The notes: a model not told the origin generated them from the sequence alone. 56,936 nucleotides of DNA from Bacillus salacetis (GCF_003581585.1 NZ_QXIR01000033.1:1-56936); one strand, 5' to 3'. Positions 28,520 through 36,541 are shown, counted from the stretch's first letter. A program made the numbers and translations.

Positions 28520-29953
28520 TTATTCTTCATCAAATGCCATAGACTGAAATGTCAGGGATATTGCAGTCCCTTCATCCGGTTTGGAGCTGATATCGATTTC
28601 ACCGCCGTGCTTCAGCACGATCTGCTTGACGATCGCAAGCCCCAGTCCAAACCCTCCTTCATTTCTTGTCCGTGATTTATGGACCCTGTAAAAACGGTCC
28701 ATGATATTTTCCAGGTCCTGCTCAGGTATTCCACGGCCTGTATCCTGGATTTCCAGGACCGCCTTCTCCTTGTTTTGTTCCACCTTCATCAAAATCCCGC
28801 CTTGACTTGGTGTATAGCGGACCGCGTTGTCCAGAAGGTTGCTGATGACCTGCTCAAGCCGGTCCGCATCCCCTTCAATAATGGCTTCTTCGTCCAATTC
28901 AAGACGAAGGCGGATCTGCTTTTGCCCGATCGGCAGCTTAAACCGCTCCGCAACATCCATCACCAGCTGGGCGAAAGGGATCGGCTCCCGTTTCATCGGG
29001 TACGAATCCCCTTCAAGCTGGGCCAGGTCCAGTAAGTCATTCACAAGACGGGTAAGCCGGGCTGTTTCGTTATGGATGATCTGCAAATATTCCTGCCGTT
29101 CCTCCCCGCTTACGGTGACATCCTCCAGGAGGACTTCCGTATACCCTCTCATATAACTGAGGGGAGTCCGCAGTTCATGGGAGACATTCTGCAGAAATTC
29201 TCTTCTGCTGCGTTCCACTTCCTCCAATGATTTTGCCAGCCGGTTAAATGAACCAGCCAGGGATCCAACCTCGTCTGAAGAGGAAACATCAATTCTTTTG
29301 GAAAAATCTCCGGCAGCCATTCTCCCAGACACCATTTCCATCTTCTTTAGCGGCTGAATCAGCTGAGAAGCGATCTTTCTTCCAGACCAGATGACCAACA
29401 GCAGGACCAAAATGAATAATCCTGCAAGGATATACCGGATCGAATCGAACGGAGCATATACATCCTCCAATGGCATATAAAGAAAGATGGTCCCGCTGAG
29501 AACATCTTCTTCCAGTAAAGGAATGGCAACAGCGAGTATGTCTTGATCGAATACCGGATGCTGCCTGACCATCGTCACGGTCTCTCCGTTCAACAGCTGC
29601 TGCCTTTCTTCATAGGTGATCAGCGTATCATTCACTGCCTCCCCATAAAGGGACCCGCTCAGCTTCATCGGATCTTCCGTATAGATGATTTCCGCCTCCG
29701 AATTTTCCTCGGTCCACTCCAGGCGTTCCCGGAACCCATCACCATCTTGTTCCATATAAGCGGATTTCAAACTGTTCCCTTGAAGCAGCAGGAGGTCTTT
29801 CTGTTTATCAACATAAAAATTTTCATATAAGTAAAATGTAAGTCCGATTGTGAGTGAGACGGTAATTAACGTGAGAACCGCAATCGTCAGCCAGATTTTC
29901 TGCCTCAGGCCAATGCCTGTCAGCCTGTTTCTAAGTGAATTTATAGCCAACAC
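28520..29953 (-). CDS. Sensor histidine kinase (HisKA/HATPase, HAMP)
   Basis: The protein has two membrane segments (about residues 20-42 and 172-192) bracketing a ~130-residue extracytoplasmic sensor region, then HAMP, a HisKA domain with phospho-acceptor His in FLQNVSHELRTPLSY, and an ATPase domain with N box (LLDNAVRYTPS), G1 (DTGRGIPE) and G2 (GFGLGLAIVK). The start is uncertain: I give GTG 29953, but ATG 29971 is possible; neither has a clear ribosome site. The 5' end overlaps the response regulator gene by over 20 bases, so translation is probably coupled. Confidence 0.88.
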   Translation of the reverse strand: MLAINSLRNRLTGIGLRQKIWLTIAVLTLITVSLTIGLTFYLYENFYVDKQKDLLLLQGNSLKSAYMEQDGDGFRERLEWTEENSEAEIIYTEDPMKLSGSLYGEAVNDTLITYEERQQLLNGETVTMVRQHPVFDQDILAVAIPLLEEDVLSGTIFLYMPLEDVYAPFDSIRYILAGLFILVLLLVIWSGRKIASQLIQPLKKMEMVSGRMAAGDFSKRIDVSSSDEVGSLAGSFNRLAKSLEEVERSRREFLQNVSHELRTPLSYMRGYTEVLLEDVTVSGEERQEYLQIIHNETARLTRLVNDLLDLAQLEGDSYPMKREPIPFAQLVMDVAERFKLPIGQKQIRLRLELDEEAIIEGDADRLEQVISNLLDNAVRYTPSQGGILMKVEQNKEKAVLEIQDTGRGIPEQDLENIMDRFYRVHKSRTRNEGGFGLGLAIVKQIVLKHGGEIDISSKPDEGTAISLTFQSMAFDEE

Positions 29954-30608
29954 CCCACACTGTCTGCACATGAACACCAGCTGACTTCAGCTTCAATCTT
30001 AACGTCTTGATGTGAGTGTCCACCGTACGGGCAGTCCCTTCACTCTCAAATCCCCATACCCTGTCCAGCAATTGTTCCCTGGTAAAAACCTGTCCTTTAT
30101 TCTGGATGAGGAGTGATAGCAAAAGGAATTCTTTCCTGGTTAAATTCACCGGGTCATCATTCACCTTCACAACATAGCCTTTCAAATCGATGGAAAGTTC
30201 CTCATGGCGGATGATGTCATCACCCTGACGCTGACGCCCTATAGGATATCCCTTCGACCTCCGCAATGCCGCCTCGATCCTTGCCACAAGTTCCTTTGGA
30301 GAAAAAGGCTTGACTACATAGTCGTCTGCCCCGATTTTCAAGCCTGTGACACGATCGTCTTCATTTCCTTTCGCTGTCAGGATGATGATCGGTACATCCG
30401 AAAAAGTACGGATTTCCCTGGCAGCTTCCAGGCCGTCCATAACAGGCATCATAATATCAAGCAGCACCAGATCGATTTTCTCTTTTTTCAGGGTATTGAT
30501 GGCTTCCAGGCCGTTGCCGGCAGAGAAGACCGTGTAATCATGCGCCTTCAGGTAAGAGGTCAGAAGCCCGATCATATCTTTTTCATCATCCACTGCAAGT
30601 ATGTTCAT
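29931..30608 (-). CDS. OmpR/PhoB-family response regulator
   Basis: A 225-residue regulator. The receiver has acidic residues in VDDEKD, the phosphorylated Asp in LVLLDIMMPVMDG and the conserved Lys in VVKPFSPKE. The C-terminal winged helix has EGTARTVDTHIKTLRLKLK, the recognition-helix region of the family. It overlaps both neighbours (4 bases with the upstream lipoprotein gene, over 20 with the kinase), so all four genes are one unit. Confidence 0.93.
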   Translation of the reverse strand: MNILAVDDEKDMIGLLTSYLKAHDYTVFSAGNGLEAINTLKKEKIDLVLLDIMMPVMDGLEAAREIRTFSDVPIIILTAKGNEDDRVTGLKIGADDYVVKPFSPKELVARIEAALRRSKGYPIGRQRQGDDIIRHEELSIDLKGYVVKVNDDPVNLTRKEFLLLSLLIQNKGQVFTREQLLDRVWGFESEGTARTVDTHIKTLRLKLKSAGVHVQTVWGVGYKFT

Positions 30609-31582
30609 TCTGATCCTCCTCCCTCTATTATAGCTACAGGGGCCCCGCTGATATCGATTTCAGATATAATCTTGAAGCTCTCAACGTCCAGGATGGAAAG
30701 CGACTGGCTGTCCATACTCGAAACGTACATCTCCTTTTCATTGCCGGCAATGTCATAAGGATTCGCCCCGACTTTGATCTTGTCCGTGTTTTCATCACCT
30801 GAAATTTTGTAAAGCTCATGTGACCCATGGCAAACGACATACAAATCACTGCTTGAACGGGGACTGAAGAATTTAACAGGCATCAGTCCGACTTCTATCC
30901 GGCCAAGCTGCCGGCCGCTCTCCGGATCGATGACATGAACAAAGCGGTTCAAGTCTCCATGGACCGGCCCGTGGCCGCCGATATACAGCTTCGAATCCTT
31001 ATACAGGATCCCTTCCGGAAGATACGGAACCAACAGCTCCCTCACTACCTTGAGCTTCTTCATGTCGATGGCTGATACCGAAGAATCCTTCTGGTTCACG
31101 ACAAACAAAAGATTCTCATCCGGATTTACAGTCATCGAGAGAGGAAATGTCCCCACAGGGATCTCGGCTTTGACTTTTTCCTTTTCTATATCAAAAACCT
31201 TAAGCTGATTATTTCCGCTGTCAGCCAGGAATAAAAGGTTCGTTTCATGGCTGAAGAGCAGTTCGCTGACACCTCTTCCGACGCCTTCCCACTGTTTTAC
31301 CTGTCCATTTTCAGTATTTAACACAGATAATAAGCCGCTTTCTTTACTCGTATAAGCTATGCGGCTGTCATCAATGCGCACCATATCGGTAATGGCAGCA
31401 TCCAGCTTCACAGAATCCACCACCTGCCGGGACTCTTCATCAATAAACGTCAATTCTGCATCTTTCAGATGTGATACCATGATGGCATTTTTCGCATTTT
31501 CAGGGATATCCAGAGTTTCCTCCCGGCATCCCGAAACAATGAATAACAAACTTATGAAAACAAAAAGCAAGATTCTATTCAT
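30605..31582 (-). CDS. Lipoprotein with a YncE-like beta-propeller
   Basis: The product is 325 residues with a signal ending in lipobox VSGC (Cys near residue 19). The remainder is made of about seven repeats of 40-45 residues with recurring patterns such as NQLKVFDIEKEKVKAEIPVG and SVSAIDMKKLKVVRELLV, typical of YVTN/YncE-type propellers. It is the promoter-proximal gene of the operon with the two-component system, so it may be the surface component that binds or presents the signal to the kinase. That role is inferred. Confidence 0.78.
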   Translation of the reverse strand: MNRILLFVFISLLFIVSGCREETLDIPENAKNAIMVSHLKDAELTFIDEESRQVVDSVKLDAAITDMVRIDDSRIAYTSKESGLLSVLNTENGQVKQWEGVGRGVSELLFSHETNLLFLADSGNNQLKVFDIEKEKVKAEIPVGTFPLSMTVNPDENLLFVVNQKDSSVSAIDMKKLKVVRELLVPYLPEGILYKDSKLYIGGHGPVHGDLNRFVHVIDPESGRQLGRIEVGLMPVKFFSPRSSSDLYVVCHGSHELYKISGDENTDKIKVGANPYDIAGNEKEMYVSSMDSQSLSILDVESFKIISEIDISGAPVAIIEGGGSE

Positions 31583-31739
31583 GAATACCCTCTGACCCTT
31601 TCTTTTAGTTCAAGTTTGCCCAACAACTACCAGTATAAATGATAAATTTGAAATCTTTGCGAAGTATTGGGGGCTGATTTGTGAAAACCAAGAACCTTTT
31701 AGCGCCAAAAGTCCCTGATACTAGTCTAGCAAAACCCCC

Positions 31740-31768
31740 AATATAGTAAATCTTTTAAAAAAGGTCAA
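31740..31768 (-). promoter_or_regulatory. SigA promoter of the two-component/lipoprotein operon
   Basis: On the minus strand, -35 TTGACC (31763-31768), a 17-base spacer and -10 TATATT (31740-31745). It leaves a leader of about 150 bases before the first gene. The rest of the 323-base divergent spacer holds the promoter of the Cys-rich gene. Confidence 0.75.
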
Positions 31769-31828
31769 TAAAATGTAAGTGTATTTCCTATTTTGCAAAA
31801 ATAATTCCATTAATAGTTAACTTGTCCA

Positions 31829-31856
31829 AACAACTCAAACCCTTTTTCATAGAATA
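31829..31856 (+). promoter_or_regulatory. Putative SigK promoter of the Cys-rich protein gene
   Basis: The -10 box CATAGAATA (31848-31856) fits the SigK pattern CATAnnnTA exactly. An AACA (31829-31832) lies 15 bases upstream where a SigK -35 (mACm) is expected. SigK drives late mother-cell coat genes, which suits a Cys-rich product. Confidence 0.5.
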
Positions 31857-31860
31857 TAGT

Positions 31861-31881
31861 AAGTTCCATATAATGGAACTT
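31861..31881 (+). repeat. Perfect 9-bp hairpin just before a ribosome binding site
   Basis: AAGTTCCAT and ATGGAACTT flank a 3-base loop, followed by a T run and then AAGGAG of the next gene. It could be a weak terminator or a 5' stabilising stem. Confidence 0.6.
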
Positions 31882-31905
31882 TTTAAAAAGTAAGGAGAAG
31901 ATATT

Positions 31906-32379
31906 ATGTCAAATTGCTTGCCAAACTGTCCATGCGGCAGTACTATTCTGCCTTCATTTGAAGAAACGTTTGAAGTATCACCTTGTGTAGCTGACATTGG
32001 TGATCCTACTGAATTTCATGGATGTCCACAGTTAGATAGAGAAGTAGGAAGATGCCAAGTCGATGTGTTGGTACCAGTCTGCGAGGACGGTACTTCGCTT
32101 GAATGTGCAGTTGATGTTTATACTGCAGCCTATTCAGGTACTATCCATTTTATCATCAGTGTACCGGTTTTTGACGGTGAAACATGCCCGCTTCCTGAAG
32201 CACTAACTTTTGATATTCCTGTGGACATCGGCACACAATACTGCTATTACTGCGAAATGCCATGTCTGCCAGACAGTGAATGTCCATTGGTTGGTATCGA
32301 AAACTTGTCAGCTGTATTGAATGACGATAACACTATCACTATTTCCGGTCAGCCTGTATTCAACTGTCCTGGAGCATAA
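31906..32379 (+). CDS. Cysteine-rich protein, possible spore-surface protein
   Basis: The 157-residue product has 14 cysteines, including a C-x3-C-x-C cluster at residues 4-10 and four between residues 113 and 126. It has no signal peptide. The middle is beta-rich (DVYTAAYSGTIHFIISVPV). High cysteine content without export is typical of spore coat, crust or exosporium proteins, and a SigK-like promoter precedes it; both point to the spore surface, but I cannot name a family. AAGGAG lies 9 bases before the ATG. A terminator follows at 32511. Confidence 0.7.
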   Translation: MSNCLPNCPCGSTILPSFEETFEVSPCVADIGDPTEFHGCPQLDREVGRCQVDVLVPVCEDGTSLECAVDVYTAAYSGTIHFIISVPVFDGETCPLPEALTFDIPVDIGTQYCYYCEMPCLPDSECPLVGIENLSAVLNDDNTITISGQPVFNCPGA

Positions 32380-32393
32380 TCAAAAAAATAGAG

Positions 32394-32540
32394 AAACGGC
32401 TGATGCCAATTCTCCAAACTTGATTTGCCGCTGACAGAACCAGTTCTGCCCCGGTGCTCATTCAGGCACCTCCCTCCTGGCAGGAATGGAACCAAGCAGT
32501 GTTGATTGAAGAGAAACGGTGCAGCCGTTTCTCTTTTTTC
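32394..32540 (+). terminator. Terminator with two competing left arms
   Basis: The 3' arm (AGCCGTTTCTC, ending near 32533, then six T) pairs locally with GAGAAACGG at 32511-32519 (9 bp) or with a distant perfect 11-bp copy, GAGAAACGGCT, at about 32394-32404. About 105 bases of structured-looking sequence lie between. Confidence 0.65.
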
Positions 32541-32542
32541 AT

Positions 32543-32590
32543 GTAAAAAAATAAGATAGGGATGATCATTTCTATTGATCATCCCTATTT
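32543..32590 (-). terminator. Terminator of the 49-residue gene
   Basis: A perfect 13-bp stem (32556-32568 with 32576-32588) with a 7-base loop is followed by a T-rich run on the minus strand. Confidence 0.85.
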
Positions 32591-32607
32591 TCTGCATCTT
32601 ACCTATC

Positions 32608-32757
32608 CTATTTAAATAAAAAACGAAACCATCTTTTATACCATGGTTTTGCTTTAAGAGGAACTCCATTATAGCGTATGACCGTTGCCTTTCGGGCTGT
32701 TCCGCTGCCGCAGCCGCAGGACGATTTCTTTTTCGTGCCTGTTGTATTATTGTCCAT
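32608..32757 (-). CDS. Small basic protein of 49 residues with a CGCG motif
   Basis: The frame encodes a Lys/Arg-rich protein starting MDNNTTGTKKKSSCGCGSG and ending in KPWYKRWFRFLFK. An AAAGGGTG lies about 8 bases before the ATG and a strong terminator follows. The two cysteines in SCGCGSG might bind metal or form disulfides. I do not recognise it. It converges with the Cys-rich gene and diverges from the hydrolase gene. Confidence 0.6.
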   Translation of the reverse strand: MDNNTTGTKKKSSCGCGSGTARKATVIRYNGVPLKAKPWYKRWFRFLFK

Positions 32758-32887
32758 TTCTTCACACCCTTTCTAGTAACCCGTTCATATTATTCTATGC
32801 AGAAATGAAAGAGACGCTTGGGACAAACGTTCCTTTTTCCACATTTTTTACAATTATGAAATTGCGGAAAAAGAAGAAATAGAACTT

Positions 32888-32903
32888 CATATTCATGAAT
32901 ATG
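32888..32903. promoter_or_regulatory. Perfect 16-bp palindrome upstream of the hydrolase gene
   Basis: CATATTCATGAATATG is fully palindromic and lies 33 bases before the hydrolase start, where an operator would be expected. No adjacent regulator gene is evident. Confidence 0.45.
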
Positions 32904-32935
32904 CTTGTAGAAATCCTACAGTCAGGAGGTTGAAT

Positions 32936-33766
32936 ATGAACACTGCCTCTACTTATGTTGAAGTCGAGCCGGGGATCGAATTGTATGTCCAGGAGACCGG
33001 GAGCGGCGACCCGGTTGTATTCATTCCTGGTTTCACTTTCACTTCTGAAGTCTTTACAGCGCAAGTCGAGCACTTCTCCAAAACTCACCGCACCATTGTC
33101 ATTGACCCCCGAAGCCACGGCCGCTCCACCATTACGGTTCATGGAAATGATTATGTTACACATGGAACAGACCTGCAAAAGGTGCTTAAGGAGTTACGTG
33201 TTGAAAAACCGGTCCTTGTTGGATGGTCATTCGGCTGCTTGACTGTCTGGGAATTCATCCGCCAATCCGGGATTGATTCCATCCAATCCCTGGTGCTGAT
33301 CGATATGCCTCCTAAGTCCTTGTCCCTTCAGCAAGACCGGGACTGGGTGGAAGGTCCACTCGATGATATGGCTGCAGCTTATACGAATTACCTTCGTGAT
33401 TCCAAGGGACAACGGGATTTCATTTCCGCTTATGCCGCAGGGGTGATGGTTCAACGGGACCTATCCCAAAAGGAACTGACATGGATTGTCGAACAGTCAC
33501 TGCGGACACCGTACTATATAGCAGCCAATCTTTTTTCGTCAGGGCTTTTCTCTGATTACCGTGAAGAAGCAGCAGCAAGCAGTAAGTCCGTGCCTACCCT
33601 GTACATTATTGCAGAACACTGGTCAGCAGCTGCCATACCTTACCTGAACGAGCTTGCGCCAAATGCTTCCATTGAAGTTCTTGGCGGTCATTTCATGTTC
33701 TGGGAGCACAGCGAAAAATTCAATGAGATCTTAGGGGGATTCTTAGAAACAAAGAGGGGCGGATAA
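32936..33766 (+). CDS. Alpha/beta-fold hydrolase
   Basis: The product is 276 residues with the alpha/beta hydrolase layout: oxyanion region FIPGFTF, DPRSHGRST, and nucleophile elbow VGWSFGCLT (Ser near residue 100). The acid is likely in the YIIAEHWSA segment and the catalytic His in LGGHFMFWEH. No signal peptide, so cytoplasmic. AGGAGG lies 6 bases before ATG 32936. The substrate cannot be told from sequence. Confidence 0.85.
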   Translation: MNTASTYVEVEPGIELYVQETGSGDPVVFIPGFTFTSEVFTAQVEHFSKTHRTIVIDPRSHGRSTITVHGNDYVTHGTDLQKVLKELRVEKPVLVGWSFGCLTVWEFIRQSGIDSIQSLVLIDMPPKSLSLQQDRDWVEGPLDDMAAAYTNYLRDSKGQRDFISAYAAGVMVQRDLSQKELTWIVEQSLRTPYYIAANLFSSGLFSDYREEAAASSKSVPTLYIIAEHWSAAAIPYLNELAPNASIEVLGGHFMFWEHSEKFNEILGGFLETKRGG

Positions 33767-33795
33767 TGATATCTCAATACTGATTACCAGCATAC

Positions 33796-33885
33796 ATTAT
33801 TGGTTTCTAAAAAATTCCTATAGGCGGATGCCGGGGATTTCTCTAGAACTGGACGGCCGCTCGGCTGGAGCTGTAAACCAATAAT
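33796..33885. repeat. 90-base element with 11-bp perfect terminal inverted repeats
   Basis: ATTATTGGTTT (33796-33806) is repeated inverted as AAACCAATAAT (33875-33885). The 68-base interior is GC-rich relative to its flanks and contains further short complementary stretches. It could be a structured RNA or a miniature mobile element; no flanking target duplication is obvious. Confidence 0.5.
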
Positions 33886-33916
33886 GATATACCGACCCAA
33901 TTCTTGCGTAGAACAT

Positions 33917-33950
33917 AAAAAGCTGCTTCCAAAATTCATGAAAGCAGCCT
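33917..33950 (-). terminator. Terminator of uppP
   Basis: GCTGCTT pairs with AAGCAGC; on the minus strand the stem is followed by five T. Confidence 0.8.
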
Positions 33951-33958
33951 TCTTTTAC

Positions 33959-34792
33959 TCAAAAATAAATCAGCCATATGACGATTACTAAGGCAAACCG
34001 GTACAGAGCAAACGGGATAAGCTTTATTCTACTGATCAACTTAAGAAAATACTTTATGGAAAGTAACGCAAAGATAAACGCACTGATGAAACCTGCGATG
34101 AAAAATGGCAGGGCTTCAATTGTGAAGTACTCCCAGTTCTTCAGCAGTGACAAGCCGCTGGCCCCCGCCATGGTGGGGACGGCCATGATGAACGTAAAAT
34201 CGGCCGCAGCCCGGTGGCTCATGCCGGCAAAGACACCTCCCGAAATGGTGGAACCGGACCGGGAGAACCCCGGCCACAAAGAGAAACATTGAAACAGCCC
34301 CACCAACAATGCCTGTTTATAGGAAATCTGATCCACTGTTTCTGCCCTGGCTGTTTTCGGCCCAAGTAGGTCGGCCGCTATCATTAAGACAGCACCACTC
34401 CCAAGTCCTATCAATACGGATTGAATGGAAAACAGGTATTCATCAATATAGTCTTCAAACAAAACACCCAGGATTCCGGCTGGTATCAACCCGGCTATCA
34501 CTTGTGAAATCTTCAGGTTCTTTTCATCTCTTGCATGATTTTTCCTGCTCTTAATGCCCAGTAAATCTGCGAACCGATTCCTGAAAACGACTATGACAGC
34601 CAGAATCGAGCCGAGTTGTATGACTATCTTAAACGTGTTCGCTACATATTTAGTCAGAAAAACCTCCGACTTCAGCCACATATCATCAACAATGATCATA
34701 TGTCCCGTCGAAGAAACAGGCGCAAATTCAGTCAGGCCTTCCACAAGCCCCAAAAGGATTGCTTTTACTATCATAATAAAATTCATTATCAT
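33959..34792 (-). CDS. uppP: Undecaprenyl-diphosphatase
   Basis: The product (277 residues, about eight membrane segments) dephosphorylates undecaprenyl diphosphate to recycle the wall-lipid carrier, and can confer bacitracin resistance. Both signature motifs are present: EGLTEFAPVSSTGHM near the N-terminus (the usual leucine-proline is Ala-Pro here) and WPGFSRSGSTISGG. The ATG is 6-7 bases after AGAGGG and starts 8 bases after the stop of a 58-residue membrane protein gene, so the two are probably co-translated. Confidence 0.93.
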   Translation of the reverse strand: MIMNFIMIVKAILLGLVEGLTEFAPVSSTGHMIIVDDMWLKSEVFLTKYVANTFKIVIQLGSILAVIVVFRNRFADLLGIKSRKNHARDEKNLKISQVIAGLIPAGILGVLFEDYIDEYLFSIQSVLIGLGSGAVLMIAADLLGPKTARAETVDQISYKQALLVGLFQCFSLWPGFSRSGSTISGGVFAGMSHRAAADFTFIMAVPTMAGASGLSLLKNWEYFTIEALPFFIAGFISAFIFALLSIKYFLKLISRIKLIPFALYRFALVIVIWLIYF

Positions 34793-34800
34793 CCCTCTAA

Positions 34801-34977
34801 CTAGTTAAATATCTCTTTCCAGGTATTGATATCCCAAGAGAAATCCGGCAGCATAGCCCACCATTCATTTCCTGTCAGGAACCCTGAAAGAATGATGCTT
34901 CCATAGAAACTAGCAATGCCCACTGTTATCACAACGAAACAATAAAGGGTTTCCTTTGAATGATTCTCACTATTCAT
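34801..34977 (-). CDS. Small single-span membrane protein, upstream of uppP
   Basis: The 58-residue frame starts MNSENHSKETLYCFVVITVG, has one hydrophobic segment (about residues 11-33) and a Trp-rich tail (NEWWAMLPDFSWDI). It has a very strong ribosome site (AGGAGGAG, 9 bases) and ends 8 bases before uppP. I do not recognise it. The pairing suggests a partner or leader gene for UppP; this is inferred. A large hairpin ends just before its ribosome site. Confidence 0.65.
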   Translation of the reverse strand: MNSENHSKETLYCFVVITVGIASFYGSIILSGFLTGNEWWAMLPDFSWDINTWKEIFN

Positions 34978-34995
34978 TTTTTAAAACTCCTCCTG

Positions 34996-35039
34996 GAGAA
35001 GCTTTATTTCTACTCTAAATAAGAGAAATAAAGCTTCTC
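34996..35039 (-). repeat. Perfect 16-bp hairpin directly before a ribosome binding site
   Basis: 34996-35011 is the reverse complement of 35024-35039, with a 12-base loop. On the minus strand the stem ends 3 bases before AGGAGGAG of the 58-residue membrane protein gene. There is no T run on that strand, so a terminator is unlikely. Confidence 0.8.
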
Positions 35040-35107
35040 TTATTCTACTATTCTCTTTTGGAAAAATTATTTGATGGATAACGAAATAAGCCTTTCTCAG
35101 GCTTTTG

Positions 35108-35452
35108 TCAGAGGTATAGGGAGAGGTAATTCGATTGGTGGTGTACAGCGGACATGAATCCAGAAGTATCTGCGCTTATTTTCACATGAGAAACAGACTT
35201 TACCGGCATGAGAATACCCTTAGGTTTCAGCGGAAATCCATCCAAAGGAAAAAGATATTTCACAGGCACTTTTTCTATTATGGTGATAGCTGAAACAGTC
35301 ACAGCCTCGATATCAGAAATCGTATCTACTGCGGTAAGGCTATGCCCGTCCATTGAGTCAGCAGCGAACTGTCCTGATTGCTGCGAAGAAATCATTAAAG
35401 ATGATGAACCAGCCATGATGACCAGCAGCCAAGTCAACAAATACTTCCTCAC
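35108..35452 (-). CDS. Small secreted protein, unknown function
   Basis: The product is 114 residues, with a signal peptide (RKYLLTWLLVIMAGSSSLM) and no lipobox. The mature part has no cysteine and a Val/Ile/Ser-rich, probably beta-rich composition. GTG 35452 follows AAGGAGGT by 7 bases, a very strong site. I do not recognise it. No terminator is obvious between it and the 58-residue gene downstream. Confidence 0.6.
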   Translation of the reverse strand: MRKYLLTWLLVIMAGSSSLMISSQQSGQFAADSMDGHSLTAVDTISDIEAVTVSAITIIEKVPVKYLFPLDGFPLKPKGILMPVKSVSHVKISADTSGFMSAVHHQSNYLSLYL

Positions 35453-35524
35453 GCGCGCACCTCCTTTCTGAATAGATGTATTATATAGTTTTTCCTGTAT
35501 TTTGAAAACAAAAATTTAGAACCA

Positions 35525-35552
35525 AAAAAGAAGCCCCGCAGGTGACGGAGCT
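35525..35552 (-). terminator. Terminator of the YitT-family gene
   Basis: GAAGC-CCG pairs with CGG-GCTTC around a short loop; six T follow on the minus strand. Confidence 0.8.
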
Positions 35553-35561
35553 TCACACCTT

Positions 35562-36434
35562 CTAGTGGATATTATGCTTTTTGAAATTGCCTCCTTTGAC
35601 TTCCGCTACATCATAAACGGTCACAAAGGCACCTTCATCGATTTCATTGATAATTTCCTTAAGCTTGGTTTCTTCCAGGCGGTTGATGACACAGGTAATC
35701 TCCTTGAACCTCTCATGGGAAAATCCGCCGTACGCTTCTTTATAAGTGGCGCTGCGCCCTAAACGGTCACGTATCGTCTCGACCATGATCTCAGGCTCCG
35801 TAGTGATGATCTGGAAGGATTTCGAACCGCTTAACCCTATCTCCACAATATGAATCACTTTGGATGCTATGAAGTAGGCAATGGCAGAAAGAAATGCCCC
35901 CTGCAAACCAAACACAGTTGAAACGAAAATAAAGACGAAAGCATTCAGAAACAGAATGAGGTCACTGGTACCGAATGGCAGCTTCCTTGATAACAGGACA
36001 GCGAGCATATCGATGCCATCCAGGGCACCGCCATTACGCAAAGCCACTCCCATCCCGAAGCCGAGTATGATTCCTCCAACCACAGTTACAAGCAGGGTAT
36101 CCCCTTCAATGATGGCCGGTGTATGATGCATAAGGCTTGTTCCGACAGCAAGCGAGACAATGCCGATGACCGAACGGATGGCAAAGCTTTTCCCGATTTG
36201 CTTATATCCCAGCCAGATAAACGGGATGTTAAGGACAGCAATCAGGATTCCAAGGGGCATGCCTGAAAGCTGCGAACCGACGATGCTCACACCGGTCACA
36301 CCTCCGTCGGATACACTGTTGGGAATCAATACCGTTTCCAGCCCATAAGCAGCAATGAAACCGCCAATGATGACCATGATGACTTGCAGGATTCTTCTAA
36401 ATCTAATTCTTTTATGATTTTTGTTTTTACTCAT
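35562..36434 (-). CDS. YitT-family membrane protein (DUF161 plus DUF2179)
   Basis: The product is 290 residues: five or six membrane segments (about residues 15-180) forming the DUF161/YitT region, with AYGLETVLIPNSVSDGGVTG and ALRNGGALDGIDMLA, and a cytoplasmic C-terminal DUF2179 domain (about 205-285). Function is unknown for the family. I chose ATG 36434 because a GGAGTG lies upstream and family members begin at this point. A hairpin with a T run lies in its upstream region, which might attenuate transcription. Confidence 0.85.
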   Translation of the reverse strand: MSKNKNHKRIRFRRILQVIMVIIGGFIAAYGLETVLIPNSVSDGGVTGVSIVGSQLSGMPLGILIAVLNIPFIWLGYKQIGKSFAIRSVIGIVSLAVGTSLMHHTPAIIEGDTLLVTVVGGIILGFGMGVALRNGGALDGIDMLAVLLSRKLPFGTSDLILFLNAFVFIFVSTVFGLQGAFLSAIAYFIASKVIHIVEIGLSGSKSFQIITTEPEIMVETIRDRLGRSATYKEAYGGFSHERFKEITCVINRLEETKLKEIINEIDEGAFVTVYDVAEVKGGNFKKHNIH

Positions 36435-36506
36435 ATGTATCTTCACTCCATGGAAATTGTCTTTCTTCTGACTATTGCAACAGTGTTCACTTCTAAAATT
36501 ATACAT

Positions 36507-36541
36507 CAAAAAAAGCCTGCTCCATAATATAAAGCAGGCTT
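36507..36541 (-). terminator. Terminator-like hairpin upstream of the YitT-family gene
   Basis: AAGCCTGCT pairs with AGCAGGCTT (9 bp, 11-base loop), followed on the minus strand by seven T. It lies about 75 bases upstream of the YitT-family start on the same strand, preceded by further complementary segments (36553-36626). Confidence 0.8.

Noticed and set aside
32349..32765. Minus-strand frame of 138 codons
   Set aside because: It reads through a terminator pair and overlaps a better-supported 49-residue gene in another frame.
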